Assembly (NCBI RefSeq): GCF_000472705.1
Contig: NZ_KI421453.1
Location: forward strand, 557,264 to 621,263
DNA: 64,000 bases
Direction of reading: 5' to 3'
DNA from: Mesorhizobium erdmanii USDA 3471
Lineage (GTDB): Bacteria > Pseudomonadota > Alphaproteobacteria > Rhizobiales > Rhizobiaceae
Every line of letters begins with the position of its first letter. The first letter of the stretch is position 1. The notes beneath the pieces were generated by a model. The model saw nothing but the letters and a program-made list of their open reading frames with translations. It was not told where the DNA came from and made no database searches. Made by a program: the position numbers and the translations under genes. Positions 25,765-34,371 of the stretch are shown one piece after another.

Positions 25765-27138
25765 ATGGCGCGCGACACAACCGATTTCCGGCCGATCGAA
25801 GGCGTCGACGAACTCGTCGAGCACCTGGCCGAGGGCAACAAACCGCGCGACAAATGGCGCATCGGTACCGAGCACGAGAAGTTTCCCTTCTATGTCGATG
25901 GCAACGCGCCGGTGCCGTATGGCGGCGAGCGCGGCATCCGCGCCATCCTCGAAGGCATGCAGACAAAGCTCGGCTGGGATCCGATCATCGACGATGGCCG
26001 CATCATCGGCCTGGTCGAGCCGACTGGACAGGGCGCGATCTCGCTCGAGCCCGGCGGCCAGTTCGAGCTTTCCGGCGCGCCGCTGGAGACGATCCATCAG
26101 ACCTGCCGCGAGGGCAATGCGCATCTGGCACAGGTGCGCGAGATCGCCGAGCCGATGGGCATCCGCTTCCTCGGCCTCGGCGGCAGCCCGAAATGGTCGC
26201 TGGCCGAGACGCCTAAAATGCCGAAGTCGCGCTATGAGATCATGACGCGCTACATGCCCAAGGTCGGCACCAAGGGTCTCGACATGATGTACCGCACCTG
26301 CACGATCCAGGTGAACCTCGACTTCGAGAGCGAAGCCGACATGCGTCGCAAGATGCAGGTGTCGCTGAAGCTGCAGCCGCTGTCGACGGCGCTGTTCGCC
26401 AACTCACCCTTCACCGAGAGCCGGCCGAACGGCCTGCAAAGCTGGCGCGGGGACATCTGGCGCGACACCGACAACCAGCGCTCGGGCCTGCTCGAATTCT
26501 GTTTCTCGCCCGATTTCGGTTTCGCCGACTATGTCGAATGGGCGCTCGACGTGCCGATGTATTTCGTCATCCGCGACGGCCGCTATCACGACATGACGCA
26601 CATCACCTTCCGCCAGTTCATGGCCGGTGCCGCCCGAAACGAAGTGCCGGACGGGCTGCCGACGATGGGCGACTGGGCGAACCATTTGTCGACGCTGTTC
26701 CCCGACGTACGGCTGAAGCGGTTCCTAGAAATGCGCGGGGCCGACGGCGGACCGTGGCGTCGCATCTGCGCGCTGCCTGCCTTCTGGGTCGGCCTTCTCT
26801 ATGACGAGGCGGCACTCGATGCGGCGGAGGCGCTGACCGCGAGTTGGACCTACAAGGAAGTGCTGGCCATGCGCAACGCGGTGCCGGAACTCGGCATTGC
26901 CGCGCCCTTCCGCAACACCACGCTGCGCGAGATCGCACGCGACGTCATGGCCATTTCGCGCACCGGGTTGAAAAATCGCGGCAAGAAGAACCGCGACGGC
27001 TATGACGAAACCTCGTTCCTCAACACTTTGGACGAAGTGGTAGCGCGCGGCACCACCAGCGCCGAGGAGATGCTTTCGGCCTACCACACGCGCTGGGGCG
27101 GCTCGATCGAGCCGGTGTTCATGGAATACGCCTACTAA
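25765..27138 (+). CDS. gshA: Glutamate-cysteine ligase (alphaproteobacterial/plant type)
   Basis: The 457-residue enzyme makes gamma-glutamylcysteine, the first step of glutathione synthesis. It matches the GCS2-type family of alphaproteobacteria and plants: RIGTEHEKFPFY near residue 34, EPGGQFELSGAPL near 100 and MYRTCTIQVNLDFESEADM near 180. The ATG at 25765 has GAGGG eight bases upstream; a longer open frame begins at 25678 without a ribosome site. It is monocistronic as far as seen. Confidence 0.95.
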   Translation: MARDTTDFRPIEGVDELVEHLAEGNKPRDKWRIGTEHEKFPFYVDGNAPVPYGGERGIRAILEGMQTKLGWDPIIDDGRIIGLVEPTGQGAISLEPGGQFELSGAPLETIHQTCREGNAHLAQVREIAEPMGIRFLGLGGSPKWSLAETPKMPKSRYEIMTRYMPKVGTKGLDMMYRTCTIQVNLDFESEADMRRKMQVSLKLQPLSTALFANSPFTESRPNGLQSWRGDIWRDTDNQRSGLLEFCFSPDFGFADYVEWALDVPMYFVIRDGRYHDMTHITFRQFMAGAARNEVPDGLPTMGDWANHLSTLFPDVRLKRFLEMRGADGGPWRRICALPAFWVGLLYDEAALDAAEALTASWTYKEVLAMRNAVPELGIAAPFRNTTLREIARDVMAISRTGLKNRGKKNRDGYDETSFLNTLDEVVARGTTSAEEMLSAYHTRWGGSIEPVFMEYAY

Positions 27139-27215
27139 CCCGGCGGCAAAAGCCGCTTCAATCGAGCGTTGAAACGAATTAGGCTCTCCTCCGAGGAATT
27201 CAGGAGGAGAAGCCG

Positions 27216-28208
27216 ATGCCTACCTTGTTCGACATGCTGGCGCAGGCCCAGAACGGCAACGGCATGCAGGCGCTTGCCCAGCAATACGGGCTTTCGATGC
27301 AGCAGACACAGGCGGCGGTCGCCGCCCTGCTGCCGGCCTTCTCGCAGGGGCTGCAACGCAACACCGCCGATCCCTACGGGCTCGGCGCCTTCATGACGGC
27401 GATGGCAAGCGGCCAGCACGCCAAGTATTTCGAGGACGCGACCCGGGCCTTCTCGCCGCAAGGCGTCGACGAAGGCAATGGCATTCTCGGACATCTGTTC
27501 GGCTCGAAGGACCTGTCACGCGCCGTGGCCAACCAGGCGGCACAAGCAAGCGGCGTCAGCCAGCAGATCCTGCAGCAGATGCTGCCGGCGATCGCCTCGA
27601 TGGTGATGGGTGGCCTGTTCAAGCAGACGACAAATCAGATGCAGGCCGCCGGCGGTTTTGGCGGCGGCAACAATCCACTTGGTGAGATCATCGAGCAGAT
27701 GATGCGACAAGGCGGCATGCAAGCGCCGGCTCCGCAGGCACCGCCGCCGCAGACCCCGATGGACAACCCGCTTGGCAAGGTCTTGCAGGACATGTTCGGC
27801 GGGGGTGCCCCACAACCGCAAAGCCAGCCGCAGCCAGCACCCAATCCCTATGGTGACAATCCGTTGGGCAAGGTGCTGCAGGACATGTTCGGTGGCGGCG
27901 CCCCGCAGCCACAAGGCCGGACGCAGCAGCAGCCGCAACAGACGCAAAGCCCCTATGGCGACAACCCGCTGGGCAAAATCTTCGAAGAGATGCTGCGTGG
28001 CGGCGGTGGCCTCGGCATGCCTGGTGGGCAGCCGGCGCCGCAGCCTCAGGCACCGCAGCCGCAGGCCAACCCGAGCGGCAGGCCGAGGAATCCGTTCGAC
28101 GATATCTTCGGCAAGATGTTCGAGACCGGCGCCCAGCAGCGTGACGAATACCAGAAGGGCGTGGAGACGATCTTCGACCAATTCAAGCGGGACATGGACC
28201 GGCGGTAG
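27216..28208 (+). CDS. DUF937-domain protein with internal NPLG repeats
   Basis: The 330-residue protein has an N-terminal DUF937 domain (about residues 1-140; helices such as MLAQAQNGNGMQALAQQYG and SGVSQQILQQMLPAIASMVMG). The second half is low-complexity proline/glutamine sequence in which a unit of the type DNPLGKVLQDMFGGGAPQPQ recurs four times (once as NNPLGEIIEQM and once as DNPLGKIFEEM). A final amphipathic RNPFDDIFGKMFETG repeats the theme. GGAGGAG precedes the ATG. DUF937 has no established role. The repeats may be short linear binding motifs spaced by flexible linkers. Confidence 0.85.
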   Translation: MPTLFDMLAQAQNGNGMQALAQQYGLSMQQTQAAVAALLPAFSQGLQRNTADPYGLGAFMTAMASGQHAKYFEDATRAFSPQGVDEGNGILGHLFGSKDLSRAVANQAAQASGVSQQILQQMLPAIASMVMGGLFKQTTNQMQAAGGFGGGNNPLGEIIEQMMRQGGMQAPAPQAPPPQTPMDNPLGKVLQDMFGGGAPQPQSQPQPAPNPYGDNPLGKVLQDMFGGGAPQPQGRTQQQPQQTQSPYGDNPLGKIFEEMLRGGGGLGMPGGQPAPQPQAPQPQANPSGRPRNPFDDIFGKMFETGAQQRDEYQKGVETIFDQFKRDMDRR

Positions 28209-28238
28209 GTGCCGGGCCAGTGGCCATTTGCGATAAAG

Positions 28239-28275
28239 CCAAAAAAGAAAAGCCCGGTCCTTGGGAGGACCGGGC
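28239..28275 (-). terminator. Rho-independent terminator for the DUF1127 gene
   Basis: A perfect 10-bp stem (GCCCGGTCCT with AGGACCGGGC) with a four-base loop is followed on the minus strand by TTTTCTTTTTT. It lies about 105 bp downstream of the DUF1127 stop codon. Confidence 0.85.
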
Positions 28276-28379
28276 AGCGTGCAGGCGGGCCGGCGGGGAA
28301 CCGGCAGGGAGTGGGAGCCTGCATGAACCTTGGTCGCGCTGAACCCCGAAAAGGTTCAACAGGACCGAAACTCTGACGA

Positions 28380-28670
28380 TCAGGCCACTTTGCGGGCGAT
28401 GTCCTCGATCGTCTCGACACGATCGCTGGCGATTTCACGCAGGATCGCCGTCGGGTCGCGGCCGAACGGCACGTCTATGGCCACATGCAAGTCGGCGCGC
28501 CTCAGACCAATATCGGCAAGCTCGGCGTCCGACATCTCGCCAAGACGGTAGAAGGCGCGACGGTTTTTCCAGGCGCGGTAGAAATTGACGACGGTATTGG
28601 CCACGCGCATCGCAACGGCCGGACGCGAGGTGATGCGCGAGGTCTCGGTGGCGAAATCGATCGTGGTCAT
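28380..28670 (-). CDS. DUF1127 small protein
   Basis: The 96-residue protein ends in a DUF1127 (YjiS-like) domain: FYRAWKNRRAFYRLGEMSDAELADIGLRRADL near residues 30-62, where the arginine-rich helix and the GLRRADL turn are typical. In alphaproteobacteria such proteins are linked to RNA-related regulation and to phosphate, carbon and stress responses. AAGGAGA lies just before the ATG, a strong ribosome site. It is divergent from the LsrB/VtlR-like gene, whose Brucella counterpart is known to activate DUF1127 genes. A terminator follows. Confidence 0.9.
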   Translation of the reverse strand: MTTIDFATETSRITSRPAVAMRVANTVVNFYRAWKNRRAFYRLGEMSDAELADIGLRRADLHVAIDVPFGRDPTAILREIASDRVETIEDIARKVA

Positions 28671-28841
28671 GTCGGTCTCCTTCAGACTCGAACGGACGAA
28701 ACCAGCCAAGCGGCGCCGATAACAGCGGCCGCTCCGGTCCCAATTCACATGCCTTCATGTGGACAATGCCAATTTGCCATCAGCCGATTGATTAATCCAA
28801 CGAATGTTTCTAATCTTTAGCATCAACACCAGTGATGGATC

Positions 28842-29804
28842 ATGCCGATGAAAGCGCCGCTCGATCTCGATCAGTTGCAGACCTTCATCTCGATTGCCGA
28901 CACCGGCAGCTTCACGCGGGCGGCCGAAGAGGTGCTGCGCACGCAATCGGCGGTGTCGATGCAGATGCGCCGGCTCGAGGAGCGGATCGGCAAGCCGCTG
29001 TTCGAGAAGGAAGGGCGCACCAACAAACTGACCGAGGAAGGCGACAAGCTGCTTTCCTATGCAAGGCGGCTGCTTTACCTCAACCGCGAAACGCTCGCCG
29101 CCTTCGACGACCAGCGGCTCGAAGGCACGATCCGAATCGGCACGCCGGACGACTATGCCGACCGTTTCCTGCCGGAGATCATGGCGCGCTTCACGCGCTC
29201 CAATCCGCGCGTCGAACTGACTGTGATCTGCGAGCCGACGCCGGGGCTGGTCGAGCATATCAAGCGCGGCAATCTCGACCTGGCGCTGGTGACGCACAAT
29301 GACGTGCGCGGCCAGTCGGAAGTGGTGCGGCGCGAACCGCTGCTATGGGTCACCTCGGCCAACCACGCGACGCATGAACAAGTGACGCTGCCGATGGCCT
29401 TTGGCCGGCCGAACTGCATCTGGCGGCGCGCCGCCGTCGATGTGCTGGACCAGCAGAACCGCGACTACCGCATCCTGTTCACCAGCTTCTCGGCGACCGT
29501 GATCACCGCCGCCGTCCTTTCGGGCCTGGCGATCTCGGTGCTGCCGGAATGCGCGCTCAGGCCCGGCATGCGGGTGCTGGGCGACGCCGACGGCTTCGGC
29601 GCCCTGCCCGACTGCCGCATCGGCATCATGCGCGGCCAGACCTCGCGGCCGGAGATCGTCGATGCGCTCGCCCGCCACATCTCCGAGAGCCTGGACAACA
29701 TCTCGGTGCCGCTTGGCGAGGAGACGGGATCATTCGACTTCGCCGCCCTGGCCTTCGCCAAGATGAAGCGGACGAGACCGAACCAGATCCTGCCCGGCTG
29801 GTAG
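28842..29804 (+). CDS. lsrB: LysR regulator of the LsrB/VtlR type
   Basis: This 320-residue LysR protein has an N-terminal helix-turn-helix (FTRAAEEVLRTQSAVSMQM) and an effector domain closely resembling LsrB of Sinorhizobium/Agrobacterium and VtlR of Brucella. Shared segments include IGTPDDYADRFLPEIMARF and VLPECALRPGMRVL. Those proteins respond to redox stress and control glutathione genes, the AbcR2 small RNA and DUF1127 proteins. Cysteines occur in VICEPTP, RPNCIWRR, LPECALRP and LPDCRIG, some of which correspond to proposed redox sensors. It is divergent from a DUF1127 gene across 171 bp. Confidence 0.88.
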   Translation: MPMKAPLDLDQLQTFISIADTGSFTRAAEEVLRTQSAVSMQMRRLEERIGKPLFEKEGRTNKLTEEGDKLLSYARRLLYLNRETLAAFDDQRLEGTIRIGTPDDYADRFLPEIMARFTRSNPRVELTVICEPTPGLVEHIKRGNLDLALVTHNDVRGQSEVVRREPLLWVTSANHATHEQVTLPMAFGRPNCIWRRAAVDVLDQQNRDYRILFTSFSATVITAAVLSGLAISVLPECALRPGMRVLGDADGFGALPDCRIGIMRGQTSRPEIVDALARHISESLDNISVPLGEETGSFDFAALAFAKMKRTRPNQILPGW

Positions 29805-29882
29805 GAAGCATCAGGGGGTCATGACACACTGGCCCCACACGGGCGCCTTGACGTGAGGCGCCAACCGGCCCCCAATCGACCG

Positions 29883-31448
29883 ATGAGCGAAGCAGCAACC
29901 GAATCACGTACCAACGCCACCGAATACACGGTGAGCGAGATCTCCGGCGCGCTGAAACGCACGGTCGAGGACGTCTTCGGCAATGTGCGGGTGCGCGGCG
30001 AAATCTCGGGCTATCGCGGCCCGCATTCATCAGGCCATGCCTATTTCGCGCTGAAGGACGACCGCGCCCGGCTCGACGCGGTTGTGTGGAAAGGCACGAT
30101 GAGCCGGCTGAAATTCCGCCCCGAGGAAGGGATGGAAGTGATCGCCACCGGCAAGCTCACCACTTACCCCGGCAAGTCCAACTACCAGATCGTCATCGAC
30201 AATCTGGAGCCTGCCGGCGCCGGGGCGCTGATGGCGCTGCTGGAAGAGCGCAAGCGCCGACTGCAGGCGGAAGGGCTTTTCGAGGCCGGCCGCAAACGCC
30301 GGCTACCTTTCATGCCACGCGTCATAGGCGTCGTCACCTCGCCGACCGGGTCCGTCATCCGCGACATCATCCATCGCATCAAGGACCGCTTTCCGCTGCA
30401 TGTGCTGGTCTGGCCGGTGCGCGTGCAGGGCGAGACCGCGAGCGTTGAAGTGACCAATGCCGTCACAGGCTTCAACGCACTGGCCTGGGATGGTGCCATC
30501 CAGCGTCCCGATCTCTTGATCGTGGCGCGCGGCGGCGGCAGCCTCGAGGATCTGTGGGGGTTCAACGATGAGGCGCTGGCCCGCGCCGTCGCCGCCTCCG
30601 GCATTCCGGTGCTTTCCGCCGTCGGCCACGAGACCGACTGGACACTGATCGACCTCGTCGCGGATGTGCGGGCGCCGACACCGACGGGCGCCGCCGAAAT
30701 CGCCGTGCCGGTGAAGGCCGACCTCGAAGCGGCGCTGGCCAGCCTCGGCGCCAGGCTCAAGGCGGCCATCTCACGCAATTTCGAACGCAAGCGGCAGGCT
30801 GCACGTGCGGCGGCGCGCGCTCTGCCGTCGCCCGATCAATTGCTGGCGCTGCCGCGCCGGCGCCTCGACGAGGCGACATCGAGGCTCGGTCGTGGCTTGT
30901 CAGTCAGTGTCGATCGCAAGCGCGCACGGCTTCAGGGCCAAAGGCTGACGCCGGCCACGCTGTCGCGGCGCATGAACGAGGCCCGCACCCTGACCGGCCG
31001 TGACCTTGCCCGCGCGCAGGCGGCGTTCTTTGCCATCGTGCGCGAACGACGCACGCGGTTTGCGCGAAGCGCGGCGCGGCTCTCGCCGGCGCCGATCGCG
31101 CGCCGCCAGAAACAGCAGGCCGACACACTGGCGGCGCTCGCCAGACGGCAGGATCGGGTCATCTCGCTGCGGCTCGAACGCCTGCGTGGCCAGTTGGGCC
31201 AGGCCGAGCGCCTGTTGACCACGCTTTCGCACAAGGCCGTTCTGGCGCGCGGCTTCGCGCTGGTGAAGGATGCCGACGGCGCCGTTATCAAGCAGGCCGC
31301 CGATGTGGCGTCGGGGATGGCGCTTTCGCTGGAGTTCGCGGACGGGACGGCGGACGCGGTGGCAACCAGCGGTGCGGCGCGGCCGAAGCCGGTTGCCAGG
31401 CCGGCGGTCAAGGCGAAAGAACCCGGCAATCAGGGATCTCTGTTCTGA
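29883..31448 (+). CDS. xseA: Exodeoxyribonuclease VII large subunit
   Basis: The 521-residue subunit, with the small subunit XseB (not in this window), degrades single-stranded DNA. An N-terminal OB-fold (EYTVSEISGALKRTVEDVFG, VRGEISGYRGPHSSGHAYF) is followed by the catalytic domain with VVTSPTGSVIRDI, RGGGSLEDLWGFNDE and SAVGHETDWTLID, and then a long arginine-rich coiled coil. The ATG at 29883 fits the family start. It is followed after two bases by the P1 peptidase gene, so the two are translationally linked. Confidence 0.96.
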   Translation: MSEAATESRTNATEYTVSEISGALKRTVEDVFGNVRVRGEISGYRGPHSSGHAYFALKDDRARLDAVVWKGTMSRLKFRPEEGMEVIATGKLTTYPGKSNYQIVIDNLEPAGAGALMALLEERKRRLQAEGLFEAGRKRRLPFMPRVIGVVTSPTGSVIRDIIHRIKDRFPLHVLVWPVRVQGETASVEVTNAVTGFNALAWDGAIQRPDLLIVARGGGSLEDLWGFNDEALARAVAASGIPVLSAVGHETDWTLIDLVADVRAPTPTGAAEIAVPVKADLEAALASLGARLKAAISRNFERKRQAARAAARALPSPDQLLALPRRRLDEATSRLGRGLSVSVDRKRARLQGQRLTPATLSRRMNEARTLTGRDLARAQAAFFAIVRERRTRFARSAARLSPAPIARRQKQQADTLAALARRQDRVISLRLERLRGQLGQAERLLTTLSHKAVLARGFALVKDADGAVIKQAADVASGMALSLEFADGTADAVATSGAARPKPVARPAVKAKEPGNQGSLF

Positions 31449-31450
31449 TC

Positions 31451-32587
31451 ATGACCGACAATCCGCACCATCAGGCAACGCCCGGCGGCAAGCCGCGCGC
31501 GCGAAGCTTCGGCATCGGCTTCGACGGAATAGCCGGGCCGTTCAACGCCATCACCGACGTCTCAGGCGTCGCGGTCGGCTATGCGACGCTGATTTCCGGC
31601 GACGGCGCGCTCGTCGTCGGCAAGGGACCGGTGCGCACCGGTGTCACCGCGATCCTGCCCAGGCCGCGCGCCGACCTCGCCACGCCGGTCTTCGCCGGCA
31701 TTTTCAGCCAGAACGGCAATGGCGAACTGACCGGCTCGCACATCGTCGAGGAAACCGGCGCCTTCAACTTCCCGATCACCATCACCAACACGCATTCCTG
31801 CGGTGTTTCGCGTGACGGTACGCTGCGCTGGATGAACCAGGTGCTGCCGGCCGCGCTTGACAGCGGCTGGGGCCTGCCGGTGGCGGCGGAGACCTATGAC
31901 GGCTTCCTCAATGACATAAACGGCCACCATCTGACATCAGAGCATGTCGCGGAAGCGCTTGACGGCGCGGCCGGCGGTCCGATCGAGGAAGGCAGCGTCG
32001 GTGGCGGTACCGGCATGATCACCTTCGGCTTCAAGGCCGGCTCGGGCACGGCATCGCGCATCGTTGGATGGCAGGGACATTCCTACACGGTCGGCGCCTT
32101 CGTGCAGTCGAATTTCGGCAAGCGGCGCAATTTTACCCTTCGTGGCCTGCGCGCTGGGTCCGAACTCGCGGAGCCGGCGATCCGCGAAGGCACGCCACGT
32201 GCCGAAAAGGGCTCGATCATCGCCGTTGTCGCCACCGATGCGCCGTTCCTGCCGCATCAGATGAAGCGGCTGGCTCGCCGCGTGCCGCTCGGCGTCGCCA
32301 TGACCGGCGGTTTCGGCTACCACAGCTCGGGCGACATCTTTATCGCCTTCTCAACAGCCAATCCTGCCGCGGCACTAGCGCCTTCCGGCCGGATTGCCAA
32401 TGCCGATTTCATTCCCGACACAGACATCGATGCGTTTTTCGATGCCGTCATCCAGGCCGTAGAAGAATCGATCCTCAACGCCCTCATCGCCAATGACGAC
32501 ATGACCGGGCGCGACGGCAATTTCGTGCCGGCGCTGCCGAAGGCCTGGTTGAAAGAAAGGTTTGGGCTGAAAGAAAAGCTCGGCTGA
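31451..32587 (+). CDS. P1-family peptidase (DmpA/aminopeptidase type)
   Basis: The 378-residue Ntn-like hydrolase belongs to peptidase family S58 (DmpA, BapA), which cleaves N-terminal D- or beta-amino acids and self-processes before an internal serine. The processing site is visible as EKGSIIAVVATDAPFLP near residue 255. Other family segments are ITDVSGVAVGYATL, TNTHSCGVSRDG and GSVGGGTGMITFGFK. No signal peptide is seen, so it is probably cytoplasmic. It follows xseA by two bases. The physiological substrate is unknown. Confidence 0.92.
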   Translation: MTDNPHHQATPGGKPRARSFGIGFDGIAGPFNAITDVSGVAVGYATLISGDGALVVGKGPVRTGVTAILPRPRADLATPVFAGIFSQNGNGELTGSHIVEETGAFNFPITITNTHSCGVSRDGTLRWMNQVLPAALDSGWGLPVAAETYDGFLNDINGHHLTSEHVAEALDGAAGGPIEEGSVGGGTGMITFGFKAGSGTASRIVGWQGHSYTVGAFVQSNFGKRRNFTLRGLRAGSELAEPAIREGTPRAEKGSIIAVVATDAPFLPHQMKRLARRVPLGVAMTGGFGYHSSGDIFIAFSTANPAAALAPSGRIANADFIPDTDIDAFFDAVIQAVEESILNALIANDDMTGRDGNFVPALPKAWLKERFGLKEKLG

Positions 32588-32589
32588 GA

Positions 32590-32614
32590 CGAAAACGCGG
32601 GCCAAAAGCCCGCG
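32590..32614 (-). terminator. Probable terminator for the small gene at 32641
   Basis: The stem CGCGGGC/GCCCGCG with a five-base loop is followed on the minus strand by GTTTTCGTC. It lies 27 bp downstream of the small gene's stop. The U tract is short. Confidence 0.5.
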
Positions 32615-32640
32615 CGCTCGCAAAGACTGGCCGTTAAAAT

Positions 32641-32892
32641 CTATTCCGCGGCCTTGCTGGCCGCATGCTCGTGCTCGTCGGCCTCGGCGGCTTCCTCGAG
32701 TCGGGAAGCAATGAGTTCCTGGATATCGCCGACTTCTTCCTGAATGTCCTCCAGGGGAATACCGACTTCGGCAGCCTTGGCGGCACATTCCTTGGCCAAT
32801 GTCTCGGCCTGCTTGTCGATCCGGGCCTGGGACTGGCAATGGACCTTTTCGCCGATCCATCCCCGCAAGAACTCGATCGCGTGTTCACTCAT
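32641..32892 (-). CDS. Small acidic helical protein, possibly DUF768-like
   Basis: The 83-residue protein begins MSEHAIEFLRGWIGEKVH and continues as an acidic, alanine-rich helical sequence (DKQAETLAKECAAKAAEVGIPLEDIQEEVG). The N-terminal FL-x2-W pattern and the later helix resemble the Mesorhizobium-enriched DUF768 family, but I am not sure of the match. AGGGA precedes the ATG at 32892; the open frame extends 22 codons further up without a ribosome site. It is convergent with the P1 peptidase. Confidence 0.7.
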   Translation of the reverse strand: MSEHAIEFLRGWIGEKVHCQSQARIDKQAETLAKECAAKAAEVGIPLEDIQEEVGDIQELIASRLEEAAEADEHEHAASKAAE

Positions 32893-33286
32893 ACTGCTGT
32901 TCCCTGGCGGCAAAGCCGGTTGGTAATCATAAACGTCGGCATCCCGCAAAGGATGCATCCTGCCATTCGAGCCGAGTCGCGGCCAGCCGGCAAGTCAATG
33001 CCGTCCAAGGTCCACAGAGCCGAAGGAAATCGAGGGATGAAGAACATTTTCTGATTCTGAAGGACTGTACCGTTGGCGGGATCTGCCCGCTCCGAGCAAT
33101 TGCTTCTACCTTTACGGCTTTCAGTCCGTGTCTTGATCTCAATGGCTGTCGCTACAGCCACCTTTGACATTGCACTTCCAGGCGCGAGCCAGCGAAGCCG
33201 CCGCTATATAGTGATATCCAAACGCAATGTCGACTCCTCCCAACCGTGCCCGCGGCTTGCACCAAAGTCGCACCCCGCGCACCCCA
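32893..33286. other. Intergenic stretch without a convincing gene
   Basis: This 394-bp stretch lies upstream of the small acidic protein gene and downstream of the SDR gene, both on the minus strand. An open frame of 93 codons exists on the minus strand but has arginine/cysteine-rich shadow-like composition and no good ribosome site. I see no clear structured RNA. It should contain the promoter of the small gene. Confidence 0.4.
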
Positions 33287-33976
33287 TCAGAAGGTCTCGA
33301 CCCAAGGCCTCAACTCCATTTCCCAGGTCCAGGCGCTACGGTGCTGGCGATGAATAGAGAGATAGGCCTCGGCAATCGCGTCCGGAGACAGCCGGCGATC
33401 CTGCGTATCTGTCTCCTGCCCGGACGCGGCCGAGGCAATGGCGCCATCGATGATAAAGTGCGCGACGTGGACATTCTTCGGTGCCAGCTCACGGGCCATG
33501 GACTGAACCAGCCCGCGCAAGCCGAATTTCGGCATCGCAAAACCGGCGGAGCCGGCAAAGCCCTTCACGCTGGCCGTCGCGCCGGTGAAGAGAATCGAAC
33601 CCGAACCCAGAGCCACCAGCCGGCGGGCCGCCTGCTGGCCGACCAGGAACCCGCCATAGGCCCCAACCAGCAAAGCCTGCCGGACCGCCTCGGGATCAAG
33701 CTCGGCTATCGGTCCGCGGGCGCGTCCACTGGCGTTGAAAATCGCCAGCGAGAGCGGACCGGCCTTGTCAACGACATCGAACAGACGCTCCACCGAAGCG
33801 GGATCGGAGACATCGGTTGCCACGACCTGCGCGCCTGTCTCGCCCCGCAATGCGTCAAGCTTTTCGACATTGCGGGCGGCCAGAACGACGCTGAACCCTT
33901 GCTTGGCGAGAAGGCGCGCCAGCGAGGCGCTCAAACCGGAGCCTGCACCGGCGATGACGGCGACATTGGATGTCAT
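33287..33976 (-). CDS. SDR-family protein lacking the catalytic tyrosine
   Basis: The 229-residue Rossmann protein resembles classical short-chain dehydrogenases, with IAGAGSGLSASLARLLA as the dinucleotide loop and FNASGRARGP in place of NNAG. The active-site YxxxK reads FAMPK: the lysine is kept but the tyrosine is phenylalanine, verified at codon TTT. This matches the SDR_c10-type subgroup, whose activity is uncertain. The ATG at 33976 is preferred over 33997 because AAGGAAAGG precedes it. The role is unknown; it may bind a nucleotide cofactor without classical reductase chemistry. Confidence 0.88.
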   Translation of the reverse strand: MTSNVAVIAGAGSGLSASLARLLAKQGFSVVLAARNVEKLDALRGETGAQVVATDVSDPASVERLFDVVDKAGPLSLAIFNASGRARGPIAELDPEAVRQALLVGAYGGFLVGQQAARRLVALGSGSILFTGATASVKGFAGSAGFAMPKFGLRGLVQSMARELAPKNVHVAHFIIDGAIASAASGQETDTQDRRLSPDAIAEAYLSIHRQHRSAWTWEMELRPWVETF

Positions 33977-34076
33977 GAGACCTTTCCTTCCTTGCACGGT
34001 CTGCGGTCGATGGCTGGGCGAATGAGCTGTGTCGGAGCTTGCCGGATCAGCACGACGGCGGCAACGCCGACGGCAG

Positions 34077-34181
34077 CTAAAGCGCGTCGCGTTGAGACGG
34101 ATTCATGCGATGCGCGTTGGGGCTTTGTGATTATGCATATCGTTCGCCCAAAACCGACACCACTTTCGGGCGACGTGCATG
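34077..34181. repeat. Rhizobial intergenic repeat, family B
   Basis: A longer copy of the family also found at 23331-23422 and 53621-53676. It runs from TAAAGCGCGTCGCGTTG through ATCGTTCGCCCAAAACCG to TTTCGGGCGACGTGCAT. Confidence 0.75.
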
Positions 34182-34182
34182 A

Positions 34183-34214
34183 GAAAAATGGCCGGGCGCG
34201 AAAACGGCCCGGCC
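34183..34214 (-). terminator. Probable terminator downstream of the 2-oxoglutarate oxygenase gene
   Basis: GGCCGGGC pairs with GCCCGGCC around a nine-base loop and is followed on the minus strand by ATTTTTCTC. It is about 160 bp beyond the oxygenase stop, next to a family B repeat. The 34215-34371 stretch holds nothing else I can support. Confidence 0.5.
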
Positions 34215-34371
34215 AAAAAAGAAGGTCATAACCTTCAGAGGGGAACACCGCTCGGCGAAATGGGAGGAAAACACCGAACGGATTTTTCTCTTTTGAACCG
34301 ATTCTCAGACAGATACGACGGATGACTTTCTAAAAAACGGCCAAGATGGAAAAATCTTGTCCTTTTCAGCT

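Noticed and set aside
32889..33170. 93-codon open frame on the minus strand
   Set aside because: No good ribosome site, irregular composition, and its end overlaps the start of the better supported small gene.
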